In this document: positions 8,196 to 20,431 of the stretch, piece by piece
How positions within the stretch are numbered: position 1 is the stretch's first letter
Layout of the letters: each line of letters opens with the position of its first letter
DNA from: Saccharothrix carnea
Lineage (GTDB): Bacteria; Actinomycetota; Actinomycetes; Mycobacteriales; Pseudonocardiaceae
Length of the DNA: 64,000 nt
Direction of reading: 5' to 3'
Assembly: GCF_003014735.1 (NCBI RefSeq)
Contig: NZ_PYAX01000002.1
Span: forward strand, 825,951-889,950
Position numbers and translations under genes: made by a program
The notes under the pieces: generated by a model
Told to the model about the DNA's origin: nothing
Databases searched by the model: none
What the model saw: the letters and a program-made list of their open reading frames with translations, nothing else

Positions 8196-8767
8196 CGCCC
8201 GCTCCGGGACGTCTCGGGGGTGCTCTCCGAGGGCTTGACCGGCGCCGAAACGGACTCGCCGGTCCCGTCAGCGCACGGTCCACCCTCGATGGTGATCGTG
8301 CCACCGCGGGGCACGGGGTCCGGCCCTGCCCCGACGAAGCAGTTGTCACCCGGCCGCGGCGACACAGTCTTGATCGTGATCCCGCACATCTCCCCGGGGT
8401 CGTTCGCGCACACGCGCTTCAACTCCGCCTCGAGGAATCCCTTCGCCAGGTCGAGAGGCTGTCCGACGTAAGTGGCGTTGTAGTCGATCGGGCTGCCCGG
8501 CACGCCCGGCCGCTTGGCCGTGGTCGGGGGTACCCGCGGGCTCGGGATCCGCGGAGCCGGGGTCGTGGGCCCCGTCTCCGGCTCCGGCGACTCCTGCGCC
8601 GTTCCGCTCGGCGTTTCGGCCGTCGTCTCGGCCGTCGAGTGGCCGGGCGACGCCGACTCCGCGGACCGGACCCGGCCCGCCGGCCCGGGGTCGCCCGGCA
8701 CTTCGCCACAGCCGACCACCACCGCGCACGCGACGATCGCGAACGATCCTCCGGTCAACCACCTCAT
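8192..8767 (-). CDS. Putative lipoprotein with Thr/Pro-rich linker
   Basis: The 191-residue protein begins MRWLTGGSFAIVACAVVVGCG, a signal peptide with a lipobox (VVVGC), so it is probably anchored outside the membrane. Residues 25-85 are a low-complexity Ser/Thr/Pro/Glu linker. The folded part, about residues 95-170, has the pattern YVGQPLDLAKGFLEAELK then CGITIKTVSP and RGGTITIEGGPC, which is reminiscent of a PASTA-like repeat but is not a clear match; it holds four Cys. It is the first gene of a two-gene unit with the membrane protein downstream (4-bp overlap). Function is unknown. Confidence 0.65.
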   Translation of the reverse strand: MRWLTGGSFAIVACAVVVGCGEVPGDPGPAGRVRSAESASPGHSTAETTAETPSGTAQESPEPETGPTTPAPRIPSPRVPPTTAKRPGVPGSPIDYNATYVGQPLDLAKGFLEAELKRVCANDPGEMCGITIKTVSPRPGDNCFVGAGPDPVPRGGTITIEGGPCADGTGESVSAPVKPSESTPETSRSGR

Positions 8768-8794
8768 CGGGTCTCACCGCCCCTGTTGCTCCTT

Positions 8795-8808
8795 ATGGGT
8801 TCACCCAT
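8795..8808. promoter_or_regulatory. Palindrome ATGGGT-TC-ACCCAT upstream of the lipoprotein operon
   Basis: Perfect 6-bp arms with a 2-bp centre lie 28 bp before the lipoprotein start. It could be an operator or a short leader hairpin; no regulator is assigned. Confidence 0.35.
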
Positions 8809-8907
8809 TAGGAGGTTCGGAGCAGGCCCTGAATACAGGCCGAGGTCACGAGAGCGTGCGCCCCTCTTCCACCTGCGGCTTCCACGGCCAGTTGGCCGCG
8901 TTGTCCG

Positions 8908-8934
8908 GGCACCGCGACGCCGCCGCGCGGTGCC
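8908..8934 (-). terminator. Hairpin downstream of icmF
   Basis: Arms GGCACCGCG (8908-8916) and CGCGGTGCC (8926-8934) form a perfect 9-bp stem about 26 bp after the icmF stop codon. It likely ends the icmF transcript. Confidence 0.55.
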
Positions 8935-8960
8935 GGAATCCGACCGCCGCGCCGCCCCGA

Positions 8961-11900
8961 TCAGACGTTGCGCCGGTACTGGCCACCCACCTCGAAGAAC
9001 GCCTCCGTGATCTGACCCAGCGTGCACACCCGCGCCGCGTCCATCAGCACCGCGAACACGTTCTCCCCCGACGCCGCCGCCTCCTTCAACCGCCGCAACG
9101 CCGGCTCGGCCTCGGCCGCGTGCGAGGCGGCGAACGCCCGCGTCCGCTCCACCTGCGACCGCTTCTCCTCCTCCGTCGCCCGCGCCAACTCGATGGTCAC
9201 CTGCTCCCGCCCGCCGTCCTCCGGCAGGAACGTGTTCACCCCGATCAACGGCAGCGAACCGTCGTGCTTGCGCTGCTCGTAGCGCATCGACTCGTCCTGG
9301 ATCCGACCGCGCTGGTAGCCCGTCTCCATCGCGCCCAGCACACCACCGCGCTCGGAGAGCCGGTCGAACTCCGCCAGCACCGCCTCCTCCACCAGGTCGG
9401 TCAGCTCCTCGACCACGAACGAGCCCTGCAACGGGTTCTCGTTCGCCGACAGGCCCCACTCCTTGTTGATGATCAGCTGGATCGCCATCGCCCGCCGCAC
9501 CGACGACTCCGTGGGCGTCGTGATCGCCTCGTCGTAGGCGTTGGTGTGCAACGAGTTCGTGTTGTCGTACAACGCGCACAACGCCTGCAACGTGGTCCGG
9601 ATGTCGTTGAAGTCCATCTCCTGCGCGTGCAACGACCGCCCCGACGTCTGCACGTGGTACTTGAACTTCTGCGACCGCTCGTTCGCCCCGTACCGCTCCC
9701 GCATCGCCACCGCCCAGATCCGCCGCGCCACCCGGCCGATCACGCTGTACTCGGCGTCCATGCCGTTGGAGAAGAAGAACGACAGGTTCGGCGCGAAATC
9801 GTCGATGTCCATCCCCCGCGCCAGGTACGACTCCACGTAGGTGAACCCGTTGGCCAGCGTGAACGCCAACTGGCTGATCGGGTTCGCCCCCGCCTCGGCG
9901 ATGTGGTAGCCCGAGATCGACACCGAGTAGAAGTTGCGCACCTTGTGCTGGATGAACCACTCCTGGATGTCGGCCATCATCCGCAACGAGAACTCGGTGG
10001 AGAAGATGCAGGTGTTCTGCCCCTGGTCCTCCTTGAGGATGTCCGCCTGCACCGTGCCGCGCACGGTCGACAACGCCCACGCCTTCAACTCGTCCGCCTC
10101 CGCCTCGGACGGCTCGCGACCGTGCTCGGCGCGGAACTTGTCGACCTGCTGGTCCACCACCGTGTTCAGGAAGAACGCCAGGATCGTCGGCGCCGGACCG
10201 TTGATCGTCATCGACACCGACGTGGACGGCGCGGTCAGGTCGAAACCGTCGTAGAGCGCCCTCATGTCGTCCAGCGTCGCGATCGACACACCCGACGTGC
10301 CGATCTTGCCGTACACGTCCGGCGGGGTGTCCGGGTCGCGCCCGTACAACGTCACCGAGTCGAACGCCGTCGACAGCCGGGTCGCCTCCGAGCCCTTCGA
10401 CAGGTACTTGAACCGCCGGTTCGTGCGGAACGCGTCACCCTCGCCCGCGAACATCCGCGCCGGGTCCTCACCGTCCCGCTTGAACGGGAACACCCCCGCC
10501 GTGTACGGGAAGTGGCCCGGCAGGTTCTCCTTGCGCAGGAACCGCAACAACGTGCCGTCGTCCTCGTAGCGCGGCAACGACACCCGCCGCACCTTGTTGC
10601 CCGACAACGTCTCCCGCGTCAACTTCGTGTGGATCTCCCGGTCCCGCACCCGCACGACCATCTCGTCACCGCTGTAGGCCTCCACCACCTGCGGCCACGA
10701 CGCCAACAGCTCCGCCGACACCGCGTCGACCTGCTTCCCCGCCGACTCCAGCAACGACGTGATCGCCGCCGTGTCGTGCCCCGCGGACTCCAACTCCTCC
10801 TGAGCCGCCCGCAGGTGCGCCACCCGCCGCACCGCGTCCACATGCGTCTCCGTCGCCCGGTGGTAACCGCGCACCGTCTCGGCGATCTCGGCCAGGTACC
10901 GCACCCGCGTCGGCGGCACCACCGTCGCCGCCGACGTCGACACCCTGCCCGCCACCACCGGCAACGCGCCCTCGGCCACGTCCAACCCCCGCTGCGCCAA
11001 CTCACCACGCAAGTGCTGGTACAAAGCCGTCACACCGTCGTCGTTGAACGTCGCCGCCGACGTCCCGAACACCGGCATGTCCTCCCACGACGCCCCGAAC
11101 GCCTCCCGGTTGCGCACCAACTGCCGCGCCACGTCACGACGCGCGTCCTCCGCACCCCGCCGCTCGAACTTGTTGATCGCCACCGCGTCCGCGAAGTCCA
11201 ACATGTCGATCTTCTCCAGCTGCGACGCGGCACCGAACTCCGGCGTCATCACGTACAGCGAGAGATCCACGAACGGCACGATCGCCGCGTCACCCTGGCC
11301 GATACCCGGCGTCTCCACGATCACCAGGTCGAACCCGGCCGCCTTGCACGCCAGGATCGCGTCCGACAGACCGTCCGGCACCTCCGAACCCGCCCGGCGG
11401 GTGGCCAGCGAGCGGAAGAACACCCGGTCACCGTCCAGGCAGTTCATCCGGATCCGGTCACCGAGCAGCGCGCCACCGCCCTTGCGCCGGGTCGGGTCCA
11501 CCGCCAGCACCGCGACCCGCAGCTTGTCCTGCTGGTCCAGCCGGAACCGGCGCACCAGCTCATCGGTCAGCGACGACTTGCCCGAACCACCCGTACCGGT
11601 GATGCCCAGCACCGGCACCGGGCGCTCACCCGCCACGTGCACCATCCGGTCGCGCACGTCCGCCGGCAACGTGCCCGCCTCGATCAGCGTGACCGCCCGC
11701 GCCAGCACGTCCTCGCTGCCGGTGAACAGGCCGTCCCACGACGACGGCGGGCGCTCGGCCAGCGGGTGGTCGCACGCCTCCACCATCGTGTTGATCATCC
11801 GGGCGAGCCCCAGCCGCTGCCCGTCCGCCGGGGAGAAGATCCGCGCCACGCCACGCGAGTGCAGCAGCTCGATCTCCTCGGGCACGATGACGCCACCGCC

Positions 11901-12200
11901 GCCGCCGAAGACCTTGATGTGCTCCGCGCCGCGCTCGGCCAGCAGTTCGACCAGGTAGCTGAAGTACTCGACGTGCCCGCCCTGGTAGGCGCTGATCGCG
12001 ATGCCCTGCACGTCCTCCTGCACGGCCGCGGCGACGACCTCGCGCACCGACCGGTTGTGGCCGAGGTGCACGACCTCGGCGCCCTGGGCCTGCAGGATCC
12101 GCCGCATGATGTTGATCGCGGCGTCGTGCCCGTCGAAGAGGCTGGCCGCGGTCACGAAGCGGACCGGGTGCAGCGGGGTGTGCAGCGGGGCAGCGGTCAC
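8961..12200 (-). CDS. icmF: Fused isobutyryl-CoA mutase IcmF with GTPase chaperone domain
   Basis: This 1079-residue protein interconverts isobutyryl-CoA and n-butyryl-CoA with adenosylcobalamin. The N-terminal B12-binding domain has LFDGHDAA (His25 would ligate cobalt) and SAYQGGH. The middle MeaB-like G-protein domain has the P-loop GTGGSGKS (202-209), ETPGIGQGD (296-304) and NKFE (343-346). The rest is the large mutase barrel, from about residue 500. The GTG start at 12200 is preceded by GAAGGAG. The fused architecture is the known IcmF form, so no separate chaperone is needed. It is a single gene, probably linked to branched-chain fatty-acid or valine metabolism. Confidence 0.95.
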   Translation of the reverse strand: MTAAPLHTPLHPVRFVTAASLFDGHDAAINIMRRILQAQGAEVVHLGHNRSVREVVAAAVQEDVQGIAISAYQGGHVEYFSYLVELLAERGAEHIKVFGGGGGVIVPEEIELLHSRGVARIFSPADGQRLGLARMINTMVEACDHPLAERPPSSWDGLFTGSEDVLARAVTLIEAGTLPADVRDRMVHVAGERPVPVLGITGTGGSGKSSLTDELVRRFRLDQQDKLRVAVLAVDPTRRKGGGALLGDRIRMNCLDGDRVFFRSLATRRAGSEVPDGLSDAILACKAAGFDLVIVETPGIGQGDAAIVPFVDLSLYVMTPEFGAASQLEKIDMLDFADAVAINKFERRGAEDARRDVARQLVRNREAFGASWEDMPVFGTSAATFNDDGVTALYQHLRGELAQRGLDVAEGALPVVAGRVSTSAATVVPPTRVRYLAEIAETVRGYHRATETHVDAVRRVAHLRAAQEELESAGHDTAAITSLLESAGKQVDAVSAELLASWPQVVEAYSGDEMVVRVRDREIHTKLTRETLSGNKVRRVSLPRYEDDGTLLRFLRKENLPGHFPYTAGVFPFKRDGEDPARMFAGEGDAFRTNRRFKYLSKGSEATRLSTAFDSVTLYGRDPDTPPDVYGKIGTSGVSIATLDDMRALYDGFDLTAPSTSVSMTINGPAPTILAFFLNTVVDQQVDKFRAEHGREPSEAEADELKAWALSTVRGTVQADILKEDQGQNTCIFSTEFSLRMMADIQEWFIQHKVRNFYSVSISGYHIAEAGANPISQLAFTLANGFTYVESYLARGMDIDDFAPNLSFFFSNGMDAEYSVIGRVARRIWAVAMRERYGANERSQKFKYHVQTSGRSLHAQEMDFNDIRTTLQALCALYDNTNSLHTNAYDEAITTPTESSVRRAMAIQLIINKEWGLSANENPLQGSFVVEELTDLVEEAVLAEFDRLSERGGVLGAMETGYQRGRIQDESMRYEQRKHDGSLPLIGVNTFLPEDGGREQVTIELARATEEEKRSQVERTRAFAASHAAEAEPALRRLKEAAASGENVFAVLMDAARVCTLGQITEAFFEVGGQYRRNV

Positions 12201-12432
12201 GACTGGCTCCTTCGGCAGCGCGGAACTGCCTCCAGATTACTAGGACATCCGTCTATCGGAAGTACGACGGAGTTGTGCGACGGGTCACCCGCTTCACCCG
12301 TTCACCCGAACGTGCCCAATATCAGGACAAATCGGACCTAAACCCATTGACGTCGATCGTTTTGCCAACCCTGGCCGTACCCCTCGCCGAAGACGCGTGT
12401 AACTTCCGTCCAAACGGGGTAGAGGATCTTCC

Positions 12433-12600
12433 ATGAGCAGCACACCTATCTACGACGAGCTGGCCGCCATCCTGCTCGCCGACCACCCTGGCAGCGCCGA
12501 CACGGCCGTCGCCGGGAAGCAACAGGCGGAGCCTGCCGACGAGCCGTCGAAGCAGGTCCGCACCGGTGGCCGACGGCGCAAGCCCGAACCGGACGCTTGA
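12433..12600 (+). CDS. Small hypothetical protein (55 aa)
   Basis: A short frame starts MSSTPIYDELAAILLADHPG and ends GGRRRKPEPDA. It has an acidic/hydrophobic helical N-terminus and a basic, disordered C-terminal tail with RRRK. GAGGA lies 6 bp before the ATG, and the reading frame shows the normal GC-rich third positions. I recall similar short MSSTPIYDEL proteins being annotated as hypothetical in related actinomycetes, but could not check. It sits alone between divergent icmF and the SOS-boxed alkB gene. Function is unknown. Confidence 0.55.
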   Translation: MSSTPIYDELAAILLADHPGSADTAVAGKQQAEPADEPSKQVRTGGRRRKPEPDA

Positions 12601-12640
12601 TCTTTTATAGTCGGCACTGAAGCTATAGAGCCTACTGGAG

Positions 12641-12656
12641 TCGAACGCGTGTTCGA
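12641..12656. promoter_or_regulatory. LexA SOS box upstream of alkB
   Basis: TCGAAC-GCGT-GTTCGA matches the actinobacterial LexA box TCGAAC-N4-GTTCGA at every fixed position, and the dyad extends to 9 bp per arm (12638-12659). It ends 21 bp before the alkB ATG, where bound LexA would block transcription. Confidence 0.85.
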
Positions 12657-12677
12657 CTCTCGGGTTATGCTGGCGTC

Positions 12678-16232
<3,555 letters not shown>

Positions 16233-16236
<4 letters not shown>

Positions 16237-17150
16237 GCGAGCCCCTCCGAGTCAATCTTGTCCGACGTGTCCGACATGTCCGACTTGTCCACGCCAACCG
16301 GCTTGTCGCCCGACGACGCACCCGCCTGGGCCTGCTCGCCGATGAACGACACGGCCTCCTTGACGACCTTGAGCACGCCGAGCGCGGCTTCGACCAGCTT
16401 GATCAGGTTCTCGCCGCTGGCCAGCAGCTCGGCCAGCTTCCCGGCGATCTTCCCGCCGTACTCGACGGCGATCTGGACGCACTGCGGGATCGCCACTGCC
16501 AGGCTCTGCCCGAACGTCGCCGGTGCGGCGGCCAGCGCCTGGGTGATGATCGGCGTGATCTTGGCGACCGCCTCGGCGATGAGCTGGGTCACCGCCGTGA
16601 CGACCTTGGCCACCACCTCACCCGCCGCGATCATCGCCTTCGAGGAGGTCAGCGCGGTCTCCCCGATCGAGAGGATGCCGTCGGCCAACTCGGTGCCGGT
16701 CTTGAGGTAGTCCGACGCGGACTGGCCGGACCACTCGCTGGTCTCGGCCGCGGCCGTCGACCGGTACTCCTCGGCCAGCGAGGTCGCGTCCCGCCCGGCG
16801 GAGTCGAACTCGCCCGCGCCCGAGGACACGGAGTCCGGGTCGCCGCGCAGCCGGCCGAGCGGCTCTTCCAGGAACGAGATCATCGGGGTGAGGAACCCGA
16901 CCCCGGCGCTGTCCAACGCGGACAGCGGCCGTTCGGTCGAGCTCATCGCGCCGAGCGGTGCGTCCGGGTCACCGGCCAGCCCGCCCGACAGCCACTCCTT
17001 GTTGTCGACGGCGGCGCTGACGGACCGCAGCTCCGCGAGCAGCGCGGCGATCTGTCCCGCGTCCGGCGACGGGGTGTCCGCGCCCGGCGGAGCGGCGACC
17101 GCGGCCGGTGGCGTCACGGCGGATTCGGGGCGGGGCAGTGTCGTCACCAC
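16233..17150 (-). CDS. Alpha-helical WXG100/PPE-like protein of the T7SS-associated operon
   Basis: The 305-residue protein starts GTG at 17150, or at the adjacent GTG 17147, which would give a GTGA overlap with the EspC-like gene. After a Pro/Ala-rich N-terminus it is almost all alpha-helical. The segment ETSEWSGQSASDYLKTG near residue 135 has the W-S-G turn of WXG100-like helical hairpins. Residues 165-260 are long amphipathic/hydrophobic helices (SSKAMIAAGEVVAKVVTAV...). No signal peptide is seen. It resembles large ESX substrates, but the family is not certain. It lies between an EspC-like target and two exported hydrolases. Confidence 0.6.
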
Positions 17151-17467
17151 TGGGCGACCTCCGTGTCGATGCGGTCGAACGCGGCGGAACCGTCGCCATC
17201 GGTGCGCTGGTACTGGTCGGCCACCTGCCGAAGACCGCCGCCGACCTGGTCCACGGCGGACGCGACGTGGCCGAACGCGTCCAGCGTCGTGGCCATCGCG
17301 CCGCCCACCCCGGCGGTGAGGAACCCGGCGAACGAGCCGAGCGACTGCTCGCCGAGCGCGTGCGGCAGCCGGGTGCCGGTCCCGGCGAGCCGGTCGGCGT
17401 AGCCCGCGAGCCTGCCCGCGTGCCCGCGCAGCTGCTCGGGGTCGACGGTGAAGTCGCCCTGGCTCAT
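17144..17467 (-). CDS. Type VII secretion target, EspC-like
   Basis: The real start is ATG 17467 (MSQGDFTVDPEQLRGHAGRL), which overlaps the YbaB gene stop by 4 bp; the longer open frame to 17797 is out-of-frame sequence of that gene. The 107-residue product matches the ESX-1 EspC family: short, helical, with FTVDPEQLRGHAG at the N-terminus, Gly/Ala-rich middle and RTDGDGSAAFDRI near the C-terminus. Such proteins are exported by ESX systems or form filaments. No ESX core gene is in the window, so the exporter must be elsewhere. Confidence 0.8.
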   Translation of the reverse strand: MSQGDFTVDPEQLRGHAGRLAGYADRLAGTGTRLPHALGEQSLGSFAGFLTAGVGGAMATTLDAFGHVASAVDQVGGGLRQVADQYQRTDGDGSAAFDRIDTEVAQW

Positions 17468-17811
17468 CGCCCGACCTCCGCGGGCTGGTGCTCGGTGATC
17501 CGCGCCAGCGCCTCGCCTTGGCCGAGGTAGCCGGACATCACCTCGGCCATCCGCGCGCCGGCCAGCCGCTGCGCCTCGCGGGCGGTGGCGACGATGAGCA
17601 CGGACAGGGCGTCCGCCTCGAGCCGACGTGCCGCCGGTGTCACCGTGACGTCGTCGAGCAGTCCCCCGGCGTTCACGGTCACGCTGACCTCGCCGCGTGG
17701 TGAGGTCGCGGTCGCGCCCACCTCGCGCAGGCTCGCGCTCGCCGCACGGGCGCCGTGCGCCGCGCGATCGAGGCGTTCCCGGTAGTCCGCCAGCCACTGC
17801 GCTGGGTCCAT
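17464..17811 (-). CDS. YbaB/EbfC-family DNA-binding protein (EspL-like)
   Basis: The start is ATG 17811 (MDPAQWLADYRERLDRAAHG) with a clean GGGAGGACC site; this gives 115 residues, the usual size. The core VSVTVNAGGLLDDVTVTPAARRLEADALS is the YbaB/EbfC beta-strand and helix pattern of nucleoid-associated proteins. In mycobacterial ESX-1 loci the equivalent gene is espL, so its presence beside EspC-, EspG- and PPE-type genes supports the T7SS assignment. It may bind DNA or stabilise substrates; this is inference. Confidence 0.8.
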   Translation of the reverse strand: MDPAQWLADYRERLDRAAHGARAASASLREVGATATSPRGEVSVTVNAGGLLDDVTVTPAARRLEADALSVLIVATAREAQRLAGARMAEVMSGYLGQGEALARITEHQPAEVGR

Positions 17812-17881
17812 GGTCCTCCCCTTCCCTTGTTCCACTGGTGGTTCTCCTGGCCGGCCCGGCTGCCTGGTGCCGTGACCGGCA

Positions 17882-18679
17882 CTAGGCGCGGGCGACTTCC
17901 GCGGTCTCGCCGAGCAGGCGGACGAGTTCGCCGTGCCGCACCGGGTTGACGCTCAGCCACCCGGCGTCGCCGCGGTCGACCCGGACCCGTCCCCGTGCGC
18001 TGTCCAGCCACGACACCTCGTGCGGCCGGGTGACGGCGTCGCCGGTGCGGCGGACGACGCCCAGTTGTCCCCGGCCGGAGACCGCCGGGAACAGGTCGAC
18101 CAGCCGGTCGACCACGGCTTCGTCACCGCCGTGCGCGCGGACCAGCTCACGCACGTGCCGCCGGGTGACCGGGTCGCCGTCCGGGTCGCCGAGCATTCCC
18201 AAGGCGCTCTCGACCACACCTGGTGGCAGCGTGATCGGCATGGTGGACGCCGCCCGCACCTCGGGGATCAGGCCGGCGAGTTCATCGACCAGCTCGGTGG
18301 CCGGCACCGCCTTCACCCGGACCTCGCTCCCCCGCTCGTCCAGCGGCGCTTGGCGGCACACCACCGCCCGGTCCCGGTAGACCATGGCCACCGCGCCCGC
18401 GGCCTCGTGCGCGCCGATCACCACCACGTCGACCGCGGCCCGATATTCCCGCAACGCGGTGACCAGCTCGTCCGCGAGGCCGACCGGCCCGGTCGCGGTG
18501 GCGAGCCCGCGGGCGCACAGCGCGTGACCCGCGTCGGCGAGCAGTTCGTCACGCTCGTGGGTGAACCGGCCGAACGACGGCACCCGGAGCGGGAACGGGA
18601 ACGCCACGCCGGCGTGGGTGGCGAGCAGGTCCAGTTCGACGGGCTCGAAGACGGCCTCGTGCTCGGTCGCGGCGGTCAC
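17882..18679 (-). CDS. espG: ESX secretion-associated chaperone, EspG family
   Basis: The 265-residue cytoplasmic protein follows the EspG pattern: FEPVELDLLATHAGVAFPFPLRVPSFG at the N-terminus, then DVVVIGAHEAAGAVAMVYRDRAVVCRQ, VVESALGML, and a final beta-rich RGRVRVDRGDAGWLSVNPV. EspG proteins bind PE-PPE pairs and keep them export-competent. Its ATG overlaps the preceding small gene by 4 bp, and a PPE-domain gene lies two genes upstream, exactly the expected partner. A 70-bp gap follows before the YbaB gene. Confidence 0.88.
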   Translation of the reverse strand: MTAATEHEAVFEPVELDLLATHAGVAFPFPLRVPSFGRFTHERDELLADAGHALCARGLATATGPVGLADELVTALREYRAAVDVVVIGAHEAAGAVAMVYRDRAVVCRQAPLDERGSEVRVKAVPATELVDELAGLIPEVRAASTMPITLPPGVVESALGMLGDPDGDPVTRRHVRELVRAHGGDEAVVDRLVDLFPAVSGRGQLGVVRRTGDAVTRPHEVSWLDSARGRVRVDRGDAGWLSVNPVRHGELVRLLGETAEVARA

Positions 18680-19023
18680 CTCGCCTCCCGACCCGACCGC
18701 TCGGCCGCGGCCTGCACGGACGCGCCCGCGTCGTCGTCCACCGCGGTGTAGGAGGCCTTGGCGTCGGACAGCATCTGCCGGAACGCCTCGACCTCGCGCT
18801 GCGCCGCGCTCACCTCACCGGCCAGGCCGGACTCCCCCGCCGCCTCGCGCAGCCGTTGCGCCAACTCCACCGCGGGCGGCGCGGTGCCCAGCATCGGCTG
18901 CCGTTCGGCGAGTCGGCTCACCGCCGTCACCAGGTCGCCGGTCAGGTCGCCCAACCTGGTCAGCGTCGTGATCCGGTCCTCGATCAGGTCGAGCTCGACG
19001 TGGTACCCCTGCCCCGCGTTCAC
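18676..19023 (-). CDS. Small helical ESX/WXG-like protein (PE/EspC-type partner)
   Basis: A GTG at 19023 (MNAGQGYHVELDLIEDRITTL when initiated) overlaps the PPE gene stop as GTGA; this start gives 115 residues, and the longer frame upstream belongs to the PPE gene in another frame. The product is fully alpha-helical with two amphipathic helices (about 8-40 and 65-95) and no cysteine or signal peptide. It sits between PPE and EspG, the place where a PE or EsxB-like partner is normally encoded. No clear PE or WXG signature is present, so the family is inferred from position and structure. Confidence 0.65.
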   Translation of the reverse strand: MNAGQGYHVELDLIEDRITTLTRLGDLTGDLVTAVSRLAERQPMLGTAPPAVELAQRLREAAGESGLAGEVSAAQREVEAFRQMLSDAKASYTAVDDDAGASVQAAAERSGREAR

Positions 19024-20297
19024 GACTGCGCTCCCGTCGTCTGGCCGATGACCGCCGGGGTGGCCGGCTCCTCCACCGTGAACAGCCCGTGGTCGATCGT
19101 CGGCATCCGGTTCTCGTGCCGTTCGTCGTCGCTGTTCGGGCGACCGCCGACCGGCGCCGCCGCCACCGCCGCCTGCGCCGTGCCCCGGGCCGAGGACGAG
19201 TCGCCGGTGAGCGGCGCGCCCGGCATCCCGAGCACACCGGCCGCGCCGGGCAGCACGCCGACCCGCTGGCCGGGCGCGAGCTGCACTCCGTGACCAGCGG
19301 AGGGTGCGGAACCACCGAGCACGGGCGCCAGACCCATCCCGGACCCCCGGCCCGCGCCTCCGCCGAGGAGACGGGTCCACGGCACACCGCCGTGTCCGCC
19401 CGCGGTCGGGCCGCCCGGCACCCCTCCGGCCGCCGGCCCGACCACGCGGGTCGTCTGGGAGGCGGGCGGGATCGCGCCCCGTGCCCCGTCGATCAGCTTG
19501 CTGCCGCCCACGAGGCTGGACTCGTAGGCCTGCATCGCCCGGATGGCCTCGGCTTTCTGCTGGTCCGCGGTGGCCGCGCCGAAGTAGAAGCTGAACCCGG
19601 CGCCGCCCACCGCGCCGAACGCGGTGCCCATGCCGGACGGGGTCGTCGTCGGGCTGAACATCGAGGCGAAGTTCGGCGGTGTGTAGAAGGACGACGGCGA
19701 CGGGATCGAGAACGTCGGCGCGGACGGCACCGGCGGCATCCCCGGAATGCCCGGAATGGCCGGTGCGGACGGCAGGAACGACGGCGCGGACGCGGTCCCG
19801 AACGTCGGCCCGGTCGGGAACGTCATCGCACTCGGCGCTGCCGTCACCGGTGGCGGCGCGAAGCTCGGGAACGCCATGCCGAGGCCGGAACGCGCGGTCG
19901 TGTCCTGATCACCGGTCGACGGCGTGGCGGGTTCGGCGGGTGGGGGCGGCATCATGGCCCGCGCCCTCGCCAACGCGTCGGCGGCTTCCTGCGCGGCGGT
20001 CTGCCCCGCGTGCGCCAGCTCGCTGATCTTCTCCACCCGCGCGGCCAGCGCCGCCAGCCGGTCGGCCGCTTCCTCCGCCGCCGGGCCGTGCCAGCTGTCG
20101 AGCAGCGCGACCCGCTGCTCGCGCAACACCTGGGCGTGCGTGTCCAGCGCCAGGCGGTGCTGCGCCCACTCGGTGGCCACCACGCTCACGTCCGCGACGT
20201 CCGCGTCCTGCCACAGCATCCGGTACAGCTCTTCGTGGCTGTACGCCTCCCAGTTCACCGCACCCGCGGTCGGCACCGGTTCCTTCTCACCAGACAC
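19020..20297 (-). CDS. PPE-domain protein of the T7SS-associated operon
   Basis: The start is GTG 20297 (SGEKEPVPTAGAVNWEAYSHEELYRML follows), 12 bp after a GGAGGGGG site; the open frame upstream is antisense shadow of the NTPase gene. Residues 15-115 are a PPE-like helical domain (NWEAYSHEELYRMLW, WHGPAAEEAADRLAAL). The remaining 300 residues are low complexity, rich in Pro, Gly, Ala and Ser, typical of PPE tails, and end in a conserved-looking DHGLFTVEEPATPAVIG. It is the first gene of the eight-gene operon and overlaps the next by 4 bp. It is 425 residues and a likely EspG client. Confidence 0.82.
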   Translation of the reverse strand: MSGEKEPVPTAGAVNWEAYSHEELYRMLWQDADVADVSVVATEWAQHRLALDTHAQVLREQRVALLDSWHGPAAEEAADRLAALAARVEKISELAHAGQTAAQEAADALARARAMMPPPPAEPATPSTGDQDTTARSGLGMAFPSFAPPPVTAAPSAMTFPTGPTFGTASAPSFLPSAPAIPGIPGMPPVPSAPTFSIPSPSSFYTPPNFASMFSPTTTPSGMGTAFGAVGGAGFSFYFGAATADQQKAEAIRAMQAYESSLVGGSKLIDGARGAIPPASQTTRVVGPAAGGVPGGPTAGGHGGVPWTRLLGGGAGRGSGMGLAPVLGGSAPSAGHGVQLAPGQRVGVLPGAAGVLGMPGAPLTGDSSSARGTAQAAVAAAPVGGRPNSDDERHENRMPTIDHGLFTVEEPATPAVIGQTTGAQS

Positions 20298-20378
20298 CCG
20301 CGATCCCCCTCCCACAGCCGGCCCGTCACCGACGCCGCCAATGCTCACGAAGGGGAGGCGGCCATGGACAGGCCGTGC

Positions 20379-20398
20379 ACCGGCCATGTGTGGCCGGT
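20379..20398. terminator. Hairpin between the NACHT gene and the PPE operon
   Basis: ACCGGCCA (20379-20386) and TGGCCGGT (20391-20398) form a perfect 8-bp stem with a TGTG loop, 34 bp after the NACHT gene stop. It can end that transcript before the PPE operon promoter. Confidence 0.5.
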
Positions 20399-20431
20399 AC
20401 CGGTGAACTGCGAGAACAGCCGGCGAACAGG

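Noticed and set aside
8514..12341. A 1275-codon open frame on the plus strand opposite icmF
   Set aside because: It is antisense to a gene with clear B12, P-loop and mutase motifs; its product is a His/Arg/Val-rich shadow caused by GC-rich third positions.
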